A stretch of DNA of 64,000 bases. It comes from Allacma fusca (Eukaryota > Arthropoda > Collembola > Symphypleona > Sminthuridae). The position numbers and the translations under genes were made by a program. The stretch lies in contig OX359246.1 in NCBI GenBank assembly GCA_947179485.1, forward strand, positions 15,996,001 through 16,060,000. Reading direction: 5' to 3'. Positions within the stretch are counted from its first letter, which is position 1. Every line of letters starts with the position of its first letter. This document shows positions 36,258 to 46,153 of the stretch, piece by piece. The notes below the pieces were generated by a model. The model was not told the origin of the DNA. It made no database searches and worked only from the letters and a program-made list of their open reading frames with translations.

Positions 36258-39200
36258 TGCTCCCCCCTGGTAAGGGGTAACCCTTGCCATCATTATTTAA
36301 GTCGAGAATGCACAACTTATGAACCGGTCTTCTATAAATACTTCCTCTGGCCGTCTTCAAAGTAACTACTCGGATGACACCATCAGTTCCAGGATGCACT
36401 TCCACTACTCTAGCTCTTTCCCATTGATTCCTAGTGGCATTATCATCAGCGATAATGACAACGTTTCCAACTTGAATAGGCTTTGTCGATCGGAACCATT
36501 TGTCCTGTCTGTTGAGTACTGGCAGATATTCCCGAACCCACCTCTTCCAAAAACAGTCCGTTAACCTCTGTCCGTACCTCCATTGCTTAGTAAGGATCAA
36601 GTCGCTGTCGTCAAATTTCCCTGGTGGAACCTGGGATTTAATCTTCTCTTCGCTTTTAAGGCTATTAACAACCAAGAAGTGCATAGGTGTTAAAGCTTCA
36701 CTATCCGCGACATCTATGGGCACATGAGTCAACGGGCGATTATTAATAATGGCCTCCGCTTCACAAAATAATGTTCTCAGCGTTTCTTCAGGAGGGCATC
36801 TTTCCTGTAGAACTGCTTTTAATGACCTTTTTATTGACCCAATGAGCCTCTCCCAGGCTCCCCCCATATGAGGAGAATATGGTGGAATAAATGACCACTC
36901 AATCTCGAGTTTAGCACACTTGATGGCAATCTTCTTTTGATCAAGCTCTTTGATTCCTTGTGCTAATTCTACGGAAGCTCCCCTCAGATTAGTACCATTG
37001 TCACTCAGTATTTTATCTGGAGCTCCTCTCCGGGCAATGAAACGTCTTAAGGCTTGAATGCACGAATCCGTTGTCAATGATGACGCCAGCTCCAAGTGAA
37101 CGGCTCGCACTGTCATGCAAGTGAAAAGAACTCCCCATCTCTTTTCATGCCTCCGACCAATTTTGACCTCCATTGGCCCAAAATAATCGATGCCAGTAAT
37201 GGCAAATGGTCGACTCTGCTTGGTGACCCTGAAGTTTGGCAAGGCAGCCATTGTTGGAGGATTTGGTCGAACTTTAAAATTCTTGCACCATTGGCAGTTA
37301 CTAAATACCCGCCGAACTGCCATGCGCCCCCGAATGACCCAATAATGAAACCTTAAATTATTCAGAACCGTCTCCTGACCTTGGTGGAAAGCTCTTTCGT
37401 GCAAATCCTGAATCAGCAGTTTAGTGTACTGGTGAGTTGGGTCGAGTATGACCGGGTGCTTGGTGGCGACACCTGCGCTCCTCGACTTCCCGATCCTTCC
37501 TCGAACTCGGAGAAGTCCGTTTTCATCTTCGAATGGAAATAAACATGTAAGTCTACCTGGTTTCAGAGGCCTTTTGAAGTTTTCTGGAAAAGACTCAATT
37601 TGTGACAACTTCTCCAACTTCAGTTTGGCTTGCTTGATTTCCTTTGCAGTTATCAATCCAAGGGAAACTCCGCGCTTCCAAATCTTTACCCGAAGAATGA
37701 TAGCAGTAACCTTTAGCATTCGGCGGTAAGAGGAAAATCTATCAAAATAGCCCAAGGGAGCTTCCTCAGTTTGAAAATTAACCAGTTCGCATTTCTTCAA
37801 CTCCAAAATTTCAGGAGAAATGCTTACGGAAGTTTCCAGTGGCCACTCTTCCTCCGAAAATTTCAAAAAATCCGGACCGGACATCCAAGCATTAGAATCG
37901 ACGTCGGATTTGACTCTCGTAGCAATATCGGCTGGATTCTTCTTAGAGGGTACGTATCTCCACTGCTCAGCTGAAGATCTTTCTTGAATCTGTCCGATTC
38001 TATTGGAAATATAAACTTGATGCTTTGACGCATCTGACCGTATCCATTTTAAAACCACCTGTGAGTCAGTCCAGAACACAGTACATTTAATTTCTTGACT
38101 GTGACTATCTATGATTGTCTGAGCAATTCGGGTAGATAGTACCGCTGCTTCCAGTTCCAACCTCGGGATTGTCAGTGTGGTCGGCTTCAAAGGTACCACC
38201 CTGCTCTTGGCCATAATTAGTACGGTGTCTTTAGTGGTTCCATAGTCAACCAGAAAATATGCTACCGTTGCAAATGACTTTGAACTTGCGTCACTAAACA
38301 CGTGAAGCTGGATGCTGTGGACAGACCCATTTTCGGATAGGTAACATCTGGGAATTTCAATTTTTGAAATCAGTTCGAGACTTTTGATAAATTCTGTCCA
38401 TTGATTCTTCAGACTCTCATCAATCTCATCGTCCCAATCAGTCTTCTGTTTCCAGACGTCTTGCAGGAGAATTTTACCGGCTACAGTTAAGTGACTTACA
38501 AGCCCCAAAGGATCATAAATAGCCATGACGACTTTTGACACATCACGTTTTGTCGGGACCTCACTCTGATCCAAAATCCCGGGTCGTACTTTGTAGAAAT
38601 TTAAATCATACGTGAATTGGTCAGTGTTGGGATTCCAAACCATTCCTAAAATTCTTTCTGTAGGAATATCAGCCTCGATTGTCCACTGTTTTTTATCCAC
38701 GGTTGTCAGTTCCTGAGGAATTTGGCTTAACAGCTCCTTGGAGTTGGTACTCCAACCACACATGTGAAATCCTCCGTAAGAATGAATTTTGAATACCTCT
38801 TCATAACGTTTCATGGCTTCTTCTACGGTCTGGAAACTATCGAGATAATTATCCATGTAGTGGTTATTAATTATTGCTTCAGCAGCTTCTGGATATTGTT
38901 CGGAAAAATCTTGGGCATTTTGATTTTTTACAAACAGTGCCGAACTTGGAGAAGATTTAGTGCCGAACATCATGCTCGTCATCAAGAAATGTTTTGGGCT
39001 AATTTCTCTCTCCATACCGCGCCACAGGAAGCATTGGGAAAATTGATCCTCTGGAATAATCTTAATTTGAGGATACATTTCCTTAATATCCCCAGTGAGA
39101 GCAATAGGCCGACTACGAAAATTAAATAAATTCTTCGGGAGAGACGTGAGGTAATCCGGTCCTGTAATAAGGGCATCGTTCAAAGAAACTCCATGACTTT

Positions 39201-42200
39201 TTGCCGCACAGTCAAAAACAAGTCTCATTTTGTCCGGCTTCCGAGGTGAAACAACAGCGAAATGTGGAAGAAACCATAACCTATTTCCTCCAGTAGCTAA
39301 TTCCTCAGACGTAGTAGCTCGTGCATAACCCTGTTGTAAAAAATGTTCCATTTTTAAACAATATTCTTTAGCGAATTTAGGATCTCTGTCCATTCGCTTC
39401 TCTATCGATCGAAGTCTCCTCTCAGCCGCCATTTTGCTCTCCGGTAATTCCAAACCATCTTCTTTCCACAACAACCCAGTTTGGAAGTGCTTCCCTATTC
39501 TCTTGGTAGTACGATTTAAAATTCCAAGGGCTCTCTCATCTTCCTGAGATGGACGGATAGGAGATAATTTAATTCCCAATGACTCAATTGAAAAATAATG
39601 CTCCATCAATTTGCGCAAATCTCCGGCTGGGTCTGAGTCATTGACAAGATTAGTTTGTTCTTTTACCACCTTTTGTTTATATTGTGACATGGGACCATGT
39701 ACTAACCAACCCAGTTTAGTTTGGGTCATTACAGGAGCGTTTGGTGGACCATCAATAATTTGCCTAGGTACTATCAGGGAATAATTGTCATGTCCAATAA
39801 TTATCTGCGGACTGACATTAGCATAGGAATGAACACCTTTGTCCAGAAGATATCTCCAAGTCTTGCGTATCAGCGGGACATCTAGTGACTGGGATTGCAA
39901 ATTCAATCTTTTAATAGTGCGAGCACCCTCAATGGGAAAGAATTCTTTGGTCTTGGGGTCAGCTATGGAGAATTTAATTCGTTCTGAAGAGTCATCATCA
40001 GCCTCTAGACCACGCGCAAACCGCATGTGTAAAGGATCCAGCATTCCTCGAAGTCCAAACTTATCTGCAAGAGATTGGTCAACTAAGGTACAAGTTGAAG
40101 CTTCGTCAAAAAGTGCGTAGACCACAGACTCAGTTTTAGGCCCTTTGATCATAACTGGTGCAATTCGAAGAAGTACCCTAGGCTTCTCTTTCCCAGTCAG
40201 AATATTTGATACTTGCTCCTTTTCCAATGACTTTGCTGGACTTGAACTTTCAAAATTCTCGGTTGTCCTCGTATCGCAGTGAAGGTATGGATGGTGATTA
40301 AATTTGCACCCCTCGTTGGTACACTTACGCTTAGTTTTACATTCTTTGACTGAATGTCCCGGACGTAAGCAACCACAACATAATTTTTTCTGCTTAATTA
40401 CAGACCATTTGGTGTTGATGGGATCTTGTTCGAAAACTGGACACTTAAAACCCCAGTGACCTTCGCACTCACAGTATGTACAAATCCTCTTCCGCGGAGA
40501 TTTCGTTGACTCCGACTTTCCTGCAGTATTCAAATTTTCTTCAACATTTAGAAGCGTCTCGGTGACCTTCTTCGTTGTTCTTTGTTGATCATTGCCTTTT
40601 GAATCTTTTTGAAATTTAGATTCTGAAGCTTTGACATAAGTCACGATGTTACTCATTATTTGCGTCTGTCGCTCAATGAACCACCGGAAATCTTCCAGGG
40701 ACGGATCAGACTCAAGATTGTCTATTGACTCGGCCCATTTCATTTTTGCTGAATCTGAAAGCTTGGCCACAAGTTCATCTATCAGCATAGGATTGTTCAT
40801 ATGTCCGCGACAATCGAGATTGGTCATCGAAGTCACAAGTGATCGCACCACATCGTGGAAGTTTGTCCAGGATTCGTACTTCCCCTCTTTGACGGATGAT
40901 GCATTTCGAGCTCGATCAATTAATCTTGCAATAATAATTCTCGGCTTACCAAATCTGGAGCGGAGGGTTTCAATGATGGCCGATACATATGGAGTAACCA
41001 TCAGCGAACTTGTGGCTTCTTTGGCAGAACCCTTCAAACATTTTTGAAGCCTCGCCAAGTTCTCCTCATTGGAGAACCTACATGATTTTGTAGTACGTTC
41101 ATAAGTCGCTATGAAGGCAGCCCATTCCTCCGGCTCTCCAGAAAATATTGGCAGGTCTCTCATCATAGTTTGCCTAGTCATGAAGATTTTAGTATCATCT
41201 GGAGGAGCAATACGAGATCGTTCATAGTCATCCCTTACTCTTTGATCATATTGTTCAGCGAACATTTCCTTTATGGTCTTCAAGCTCTGGGCTACCTGTT
41301 CCATTGAAGCCGCTCCACAATTGGCTGGATCTGCCGACGATTGGTATTTCAATGGAATATTCGGTCGATCAGTTTTCCACTCATACCTGGGATTCATTTG
41401 TGGGTCTTCTGGTTGCTTTTCATAAAATTGCTGTTGACGGGTCTGAGGAGCCTTGCTGTTTCCCTTAATCCCAAAATTAATTGCAAGATCAGTCTGGGGA
41501 TTTTGAGAAGACTCACCTAACTCTACCCCTCGTAACTTTCTTGCCTCTGCGGTGTTCATAGGAGATTGCAAAAGTTTAGGCCTGTTCTCCTTGGCACCTA
41601 CAAGTTTAGTCTGACGCCAGTAATCCTCCAATGAAGCGAACTTCCTCTCCTCTGAACTATCTGGAATATTTTTCTTCCTTAGAGCCCAGTCTTCTGTCTT
41701 CAGTGATGAAACCTTTCCAGAAGTTAAAAACGGAAACATCTGCTGCTGGTCTTGGTCATTTTGATTCGGAAATGGTTGTTTGTTGAGAAATGTGTCACCG
41801 GTTCCTTCGGACTTCTTTCCTCTCCAATCAAACCAGGTTCGGTTCGAACTGTCATGTTTTACCCCTTGTGGGAACTCCCCCTGCCTGGAATCCACGTGGC
41901 GGGAATCAGCAGTTCGGAGTTGGGACAGTCCACCCCCTAGGCCAGCTTGTTGGAAGGAATTTCCTTGTTCGGTAGTCCGTAATGTTTCGATTGACACTCT
42001 TCCAGTCTTGTTACCATTTCCATCATCCTCGCGACCTTCCGAATCATAGCTGCTCACTTTGTCGCTATGTCTTCGATTTTCGTCCTTTGCAGCAGACATC
42101 GTCTTCTCCTCCATGGTTCGCACCATTGACATGACATCAATTCCACCAGGTTTACCTCCTGGGAAATTACTTTTGAGACGATTCCCGAATTGATCTTCCT

Positions 42201-42816
42201 GTCCATCGTCTTGGAAGTCCCTATGTTCAGTAAACTTCGTTGGAATTGGATCTAGAAAATCTTCTTCAATCAGATGCTGCTCTAGATTTACCGCTTCATC
42301 GATTTCGAGCTGTTTGAGCTCACTTTCCATCCTAATCAACTCCTTCTGTTGCTCTACGTAGGCTTTTGCAGAAGCCAAATCTGCTTCTTGCTGTTCTAAC
42401 CTTCTTCGAGCAATTTCTAACTCGTGCGTCTTACGCTTTTCTTCAATACTTATTTCCAACTTCTGGCGTCTGACAGTGAATGTCGATGACACTTTGGATG
42501 ATGCAGCTGATGCGTTTGCAGACTGACCTGAGACATGTAATCCTGATAATGACATCCCCAATTTCGTAATGGAATCATTGTCGACATCTGGGTTAGGTGT
42601 GGAAGCGATGGGCTCTAATGGCTGCTTCACATTTCCTTTTCCCCTTGTGTGCCAGTACCTAACCATTCCTATTCGTTCCGGGGGCACTCCTTTATTTACA
42701 CGTCCACTCCTCCTACTTCCCATTGAAGCAGTATCTGCACTTACGCCCTGAGCTTCTTCACCAATGTCCGCCATGACAGTTTTCTTGGAATCTTTTGCGT
42801 AGAATTTTAAAGTCAC
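35890..42816 (-). CDS. BEL/Pao Gag-Pol polyprotein (2308 aa)
   Basis: Single open frame. In order: basic/coiled-coil N-terminus (about 120-200); Gag domain (DUF1759-like, PIFSGEPEEWAAFIATYERT onward, about 560-720); zinc knuckles CTYCECEGHWGFKC and CCGCLRPGHSVKEC (about 779-845); aspartic protease LFDEASTCTLVD (catalytic Asp about 904, DEAS in place of DTGS, usual for BEL/Pao DUF1758); reverse transcriptase (RLVFDCAA, LTGDIKEMYPQI, then HYMDNYLDS at 1319-1327); RNase H (VFSDASSKSF, RLELEAAVLS, FWTDSQVVLKW); integrase with HHCC finger and D1877, D1939, E1989; DUF5641-type tail. Oddity: the catalytic YxDD box reads YMDN, Asp replaced by Asn at 1323. The basic tail (GLRKKKKA) is LTR-encoded. Cytoplasmic capsid-like particle and nuclear integration roles are family knowledge. 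Confidence 0.95.
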   Translation of the reverse strand: MTLKFYAKDSKKTVMADIGEEAQGVSADTASMGSRRSGRVNKGVPPERIGMVRYWHTRGKGNVKQPLEPIASTPNPDVDNDSITKLGMSLSGLHVSGQSANASAASSKVSSTFTVRRQKLEISIEEKRKTHELEIARRRLEQQEADLASAKAYVEQQKELIRMESELKQLEIDEAVNLEQHLIEEDFLDPIPTKFTEHRDFQDDGQEDQFGNRLKSNFPGGKPGGIDVMSMVRTMEEKTMSAAKDENRRHSDKVSSYDSEGREDDGNGNKTGRVSIETLRTTEQGNSFQQAGLGGGLSQLRTADSRHVDSRQGEFPQGVKHDSSNRTWFDWRGKKSEGTGDTFLNKQPFPNQNDQDQQQMFPFLTSGKVSSLKTEDWALRKKNIPDSSEERKFASLEDYWRQTKLVGAKENRPKLLQSPMNTAEARKLRGVELGESSQNPQTDLAINFGIKGNSKAPQTRQQQFYEKQPEDPQMNPRYEWKTDRPNIPLKYQSSADPANCGAASMEQVAQSLKTIKEMFAEQYDQRVRDDYERSRIAPPDDTKIFMTRQTMMRDLPIFSGEPEEWAAFIATYERTTKSCRFSNEENLARLQKCLKGSAKEATSSLMVTPYVSAIIETLRSRFGKPRIIIARLIDRARNASSVKEGKYESWTNFHDVVRSLVTSMTNLDCRGHMNNPMLIDELVAKLSDSAKMKWAESIDNLESDPSLEDFRWFIERQTQIMSNIVTYVKASESKFQKDSKGNDQQRTTKKVTETLLNVEENLNTAGKSESTKSPRKRICTYCECEGHWGFKCPVFEQDPINTKWSVIKQKKLCCGCLRPGHSVKECKTKRKCTNEGCKFNHHPYLHCDTRTTENFESSSPAKSLEKEQVSNILTGKEKPRVLLRIAPVMIKGPKTESVVYALFDEASTCTLVDQSLADKFGLRGMLDPLHMRFARGLEADDDSSERIKFSIADPKTKEFFPIEGARTIKRLNLQSQSLDVPLIRKTWRYLLDKGVHSYANVSPQIIIGHDNYSLIVPRQIIDGPPNAPVMTQTKLGWLVHGPMSQYKQKVVKEQTNLVNDSDPAGDLRKLMEHYFSIESLGIKLSPIRPSQEDERALGILNRTTKRIGKHFQTGLLWKEDGLELPESKMAAERRLRSIEKRMDRDPKFAKEYCLKMEHFLQQGYARATTSEELATGGNRLWFLPHFAVVSPRKPDKMRLVFDCAAKSHGVSLNDALITGPDYLTSLPKNLFNFRSRPIALTGDIKEMYPQIKIIPEDQFSQCFLWRGMEREISPKHFLMTSMMFGTKSSPSSALFVKNQNAQDFSEQYPEAAEAIINNHYMDNYLDSFQTVEEAMKRYEEVFKIHSYGGFHMCGWSTNSKELLSQIPQELTTVDKKQWTIEADIPTERILGMVWNPNTDQFTYDLNFYKVRPGILDQSEVPTKRDVSKVVMAIYDPLGLVSHLTVAGKILLQDVWKQKTDWDDEIDESLKNQWTEFIKSLELISKIEIPRCYLSENGSVHSIQLHVFSDASSKSFATVAYFLVDYGTTKDTVLIMAKSRVVPLKPTTLTIPRLELEAAVLSTRIAQTIIDSHSQEIKCTVFWTDSQVVLKWIRSDASKHQVYISNRIGQIQERSSAEQWRYVPSKKNPADIATRVKSDVDSNAWMSGPDFLKFSEEEWPLETSVSISPEILELKKCELVNFQTEEAPLGYFDRFSSYRRMLKVTAIILRVKIWKRGVSLGLITAKEIKQAKLKLEKLSQIESFPENFKRPLKPGRLTCLFPFEDENGLLRVRGRIGKSRSAGVATKHPVILDPTHQYTKLLIQDLHERAFHQGQETVLNNLRFHYWVIRGRMAVRRVFSNCQWCKNFKVRPNPPTMAALPNFRVTKQSRPFAITGIDYFGPMEVKIGRRHEKRWGVLFTCMTVRAVHLELASSLTTDSCIQALRRFIARRGAPDKILSDNGTNLRGASVELAQGIKELDQKKIAIKCAKLEIEWSFIPPYSPHMGGAWERLIGSIKRSLKAVLQERCPPEETLRTLFCEAEAIINNRPLTHVPIDVADSEALTPMHFLVVNSLKSEEKIKSQVPPGKFDDSDLILTKQWRYGQRLTDCFWKRWVREYLPVLNRQDKWFRSTKPIQVGNVVIIADDNATRNQWERARVVEVHPGTDGVIRVVTLKTARGSIYRRPVHKLCILDLNNDGKGYPLPGGSMSSRMLNNASGNDGTYIEPEAKITTGVTEALELQKTPDVPKQLKTLHEVTREGKKKLMEEKLQQPIGKGDENGRASDQPISVERTENGVRKKDWHGGSEKEVSKSSKEERSVREGLRKKKKA
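36258..36268 (-). other. Polypurine tract of the BEL/Pao element
   Basis: In element orientation AGGGGGGAGCA directly precedes the 3' LTR, the expected place for plus-strand priming. It lies inside the gag-pol coding frame. Confidence 0.7.
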
Positions 42817-42889
42817 TCTAACTTAGTCCAAATTTCACAAATTTTGCCCGAAATGTCACTAAATTCAGGAAATTTCAGGAATTCACTCG

Positions 42890-42907
42890 ATCCGGCTCGA
42901 AGGACCA
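42890..42907 (-). other. Primer-binding site, complementary to tRNA-Tyr 3' end
   Basis: In element orientation TGGTCCTTCGAGCCGGAT starts 4 bases after the 5' LTR. Its complement ends ...CCGGCTCGAAGGA-CCA, the acceptor end of metazoan tRNA-Tyr as I know it. Confidence 0.75.
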
Positions 42908-42911
42908 CTTA

Positions 42912-43648
42912 TGTCGTTGAGTTTTCAAGGTACGACACGACCTTGCCTTCGATAGCTCTCGTAAAATCAAACTTAAAAATACAGAGCATTTTCAACAACA
43001 TGAGAATATTTATTTATTCCGGACCACAGAGTTACATACTTCCATAGATTTTAAAATGGAGATTTATTTCCTGAATTTCCTGTAACTGGTCAAATAGTTT
43101 CAAACAATAATTAATAAATGTACATAACTTCCACAAAATGGCTATTTTACTTTGAGCCTATTTATAATTAATTGTAATTAAATGTGCACTTTTAATAATA
43201 CTGATTGTCATAAAATTAATTGTAAAGTGTACAAATTCAACTCTTCGAATTTCTTATAAACTGGAGAAACACAAAACTTGTCACGCTTTCTTTTTCTTTC
43301 GGAGCCCTTCTCGGACACTTCTTTCCTCCTTGGATGACTTGGAAACTTCCTTCTCAGATCCGCCATGCCAGTCCTTTTTCCTCACCCCATTTTCTGTCCT
43401 CTCGACGCTGATTGGCTGATCACTCGCTCGGCCATTTTCATCTCCCTTCCCGATTGGCTGCTGCAACTTCTCCTCCATTAGTTTCTTCTTACCTTCCCTG
43501 GTAACTTCGTGTAAGGTTTTGAGTTGCTTAGGAACATCTGGAGTTTTCTGTAACTCTAACGCTTCAGTAACTCCAGTCGTAATTTTAGCCTCTGGTTCAA
43601 TATATGTACCATCATTGCCAGAAGCATTATTCAGCATTCTCGACGACA
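42912..43648 (-). repeat. BEL/Pao 5' LTR (737 bp)
   Basis: Direct repeat of 35521-36257. It acts as the promoter LTR of the minus-strand element. It carries the same 122-codon tail of the pol frame, here without the rest of the gene. A 13-base match to the tRNA-Tyr 5' end lies at 42946-42958. Confidence 0.95.
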
Positions 43649-43653
43649 AAATG

Positions 43654-43946
43654 AATTTTGAGCAACTACAGGTGGACAAATTATCGAATGGTGACAGTTT
43701 AATTGGCAAGAGAGTTCTTCGGAAAGTTTAAATCCAGCAAAACAAAATAGGATTGATAAAATTCCTGCTTGTATGAGCTACCGGGAGAAAAATTAGTTAA
43801 AAAAGTGTGTAACCCTGACCCCGTATGTACATACGCCTGTTTGTAACTGCTGTGAGTGTGTAATTAAAATTACTTACTTGTCCCCTCCCCATATTTTTGG
43901 ACGTTCCTGAGTGCCTGAGTTTGAGACCTTGGTTGAGTGCAGACAT
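43654..43946. other. Flank of the BEL/Pao insertion, no gene seen
   Basis: Continues the sequence interrupted at 35520. No coding evidence was found. Confidence 0.4.
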
Positions 43947-44125
43947 GTGTTTCCCATAATTGACGATACTTGTGTTTATTGTTTTATTGATACTGTGTTT
44001 AAGGCGAAACCGACGACGCAAATGTGTTTAACACCATACCAGGAGCTTAAATAAATTTTTTGGGCCCATTGGGGTAACAGGATACACGGCTTAGGTTAGC
44101 ATGGTGACATCACGATTATTATTAT
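43947..44125 (+). mobile_element. Half copy of the 31.35-31.89 kb fold-back element
   Basis: Starts with gtttcccataattgacga and follows the reverse complement of the right half of the 31.35-31.89 kb element, including aaataaattttttgg, gggtaacagga and ggcttaggttagcatgg. The other half is missing. Confidence 0.7.
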
Positions 44126-44399
44126 TTATTATCTTGGTTCAAATACAAAGTTCGCTTGGAACTGGTTTTTTCATAGGTTTCATAACTTTCGCTGTCCAAA
44201 ATTATTTCTGCTGCGTATTGGGTTTCCAGGACAAAATAGAATTTGTTTGATCTCATTTAAAATCCTAATTTATGACCCATGCGAAAATGCTAGACAACAG
44301 GAAGGAAGTAAAGAAGAGTTCACTTGGGATAGTGCAAATCCAAAGCGCACATGGTAACAAATGGGGTTTCGCATTTTTTCATACACATTTTCCCCCAGG

Positions 44400-45020
44400 C
44401 TATTTTACGCTTTCTTGGAAGGCTAACCTTCGAAGGTTGCACATCTCTGGTCTAGTCTGGAGACGGGCAATACAAGACCCGATGTTCATAAATATTCATA
44501 AATATCCCTTGAAGGCGGAAAGGTAACTTTCGTAACGTTGCAGAAGGAATGGAAGGATGGCGATACTTTTTCCTGAAGGCTGAAGGAAGCCTTCACAAAA
44601 ACTAGCAATGAAGGATTGCGAAGGAAGGGTTCCTAAATGTTAGCCCTCTAAGGCCGTGAAGGCTTCCAGGTACACGAAATATCTATGATGTGAAAGTATA
44701 GCATATGCAACGACGTTTTGCTGCTAGCGCAATAATACAGCCAATTCGTGAACTCCCAACTGACATTGTGTGCCGCTATCTTCACTGCACTGAATCCTGC
44801 TGGTGCAAAGCGTTTTTAAGCGGGTTGTAGTTTAAAATTGAAGGAAGGCTATTTTTAGATGAAGGCTGAAGGCAAGAATGAGTGTATGTATTTTGAAAGG
44901 AAGGGTGAAGGAAGGCAGATTTTTTAGAGGGCTTCATTCCAGGACATGTTGAAGGGGAAATTTTTACTGAATTTTCGCCGTCGAAGGATGGAAGGAAAGT
45001 TCTTTCCTCCTCGCATCTCC
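44400..45020. repeat. gaagg-rich interspersed repeat
   Basis: Dense, irregular gaagg, aaggct and gaaggaagg motifs with no fixed period. A 113-codon minus-strand frame (44782-45123) runs through it but is low-complexity and unsupported. A fragment of the same family is at 13.56-13.74 kb. Confidence 0.55.
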
Positions 45021-45303
45021 GGACTAGACTAGTTAACCTCGTGGTCGCCCGTGTTCTCCAGTCCTCCTGGTCTCGTTGTATCACTTGAAATTTCAAGTTC
45101 AAAATCCTGAAAGAGATTTTCATTCAAGTTGAACTTGAACGCAACTTGAATAATAACTTATAATGAGGTATGAATAAATCTCCGCATCTCAAAAACTCAA
45201 CAGCATATTGCTTTACATACTTGCTTTTTCATATTTCGTCGACTTTTGAATATGAAAAACTGATGTAGTGAACTTGTAAAATTGTCACAAAGTGTGACAA
45301 TGG

Positions 45304-45496
45304 CTTCAATGACCTATGATTGATCTAAATAAGCTACGAAAGCTTCAATGACTTGGGTTGACTAAAACGTGTCGCAAAGTCACAAAGGCTGCGATGTCTT
45401 GCGAATTGTCAAAAAACGTCACAAACAGTTCCAATCACCTGCGATTAGTTAATGTGTCATAAAGGCTTTAATTCGACAAATCATAGGTCATTGAAG
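45304..45496. repeat. 18-bp perfect inverted repeat around degenerate tandem units
   Basis: cttcaatgacctatgatt (45304-45321) and its exact reverse complement (45479-45496). Between them, roughly 40-base units recur with cttcaatgac/ctgcgatg starts and cacaaagg ends. Confidence 0.65.
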
Positions 45497-45531
45497 CAAT
45501 TTTGTTCGCTTGCCGTTGAAGTCTTTGATAC

Positions 45532-46145
45532 CAGTGGTGGGCAAGTGGATCGCCTATCCTTCAGCCTTGCCTATAAAATATTGGAAAAACGTCCCTACCT
45601 TCTGGGCTATAGGGATGCCCATTGCCTATAGCCCAAAACTAGGCTGATAGATCGCCTTCCTTTTCCTTCCCTATTTTTCTCCGATCGCCTAGGTAACACC
45701 TTGCCTAGTTTTGAAGTGCATTGGATTTGTGCTACTTAAGTTGTTTATTTATCAACGGTAGAACTAAATACTTCTATTATTCCTTATTCTGTATTTACCA
45801 ACAACCCCAAAACCAGATTCCAATCAAACGTTTAATGCGGTCCAATCATACGTTTAGTCAGCATATATGCATTGATGCATGAATTTGCTCTTACTCATTG
45901 CCTTGTAAAATCACCGATAGGTACCCTTCAACATCTTATTCTGACATGATCGGAAACTCTTGATACCCTTCCTTTTCTTTGACTATATAATTGGTGTTAT
46001 ATTTGCCTTCCTATCCCCTAGCCTAGTACTTATTAAACGCCTACCCTTTTTTGTCACCCTCGCCTACATTTTTTCAGCATTTTCCAGCCCGCCTATACTA
46101 TCGCCTATTTATAGGGCCTATATATAGGCGAGGTGCTCACCACTG
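45532..46145. mobile_element. Non-autonomous hAT element (614 bp) with perfect 8-bp TSD
   Basis: Ends CAGTGGTGGGCA and TGCTCACCACTG are inverted repeats of about 12 bp (one mismatch). The flanks are tttgatac at 45524-45531 and 46146-46153. The inside is rich in gcctat/ataggc motifs near both ends and has no long frame. Confidence 0.9.
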
Positions 46146-46153
46146 TTTGATAC

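Larger units (their letters stand above)
35516..43653 (-). mobile_element. Full-length BEL/Pao LTR retrotransposon with 5-bp TSD
   Basis: The element (35521-43648, 8128 bp) is bounded by 737-bp direct repeats with TGTCG...CGACA ends and by the duplication aaatg at 35516-35520 and 43649-43653. It is transcribed on the minus strand. It has a primer-binding site next to the upstream LTR, one uninterrupted gag-pol frame and a polypurine tract before the downstream LTR. By eye I saw no difference between the two LTRs, and their shared frames translate identically, which means a recent insertion. Confidence 0.95.

Noticed and set aside
44782-45123. 113-codon minus-strand frame
   Set aside because: Lies in the gaagg-rich repeat and has low-complexity composition.
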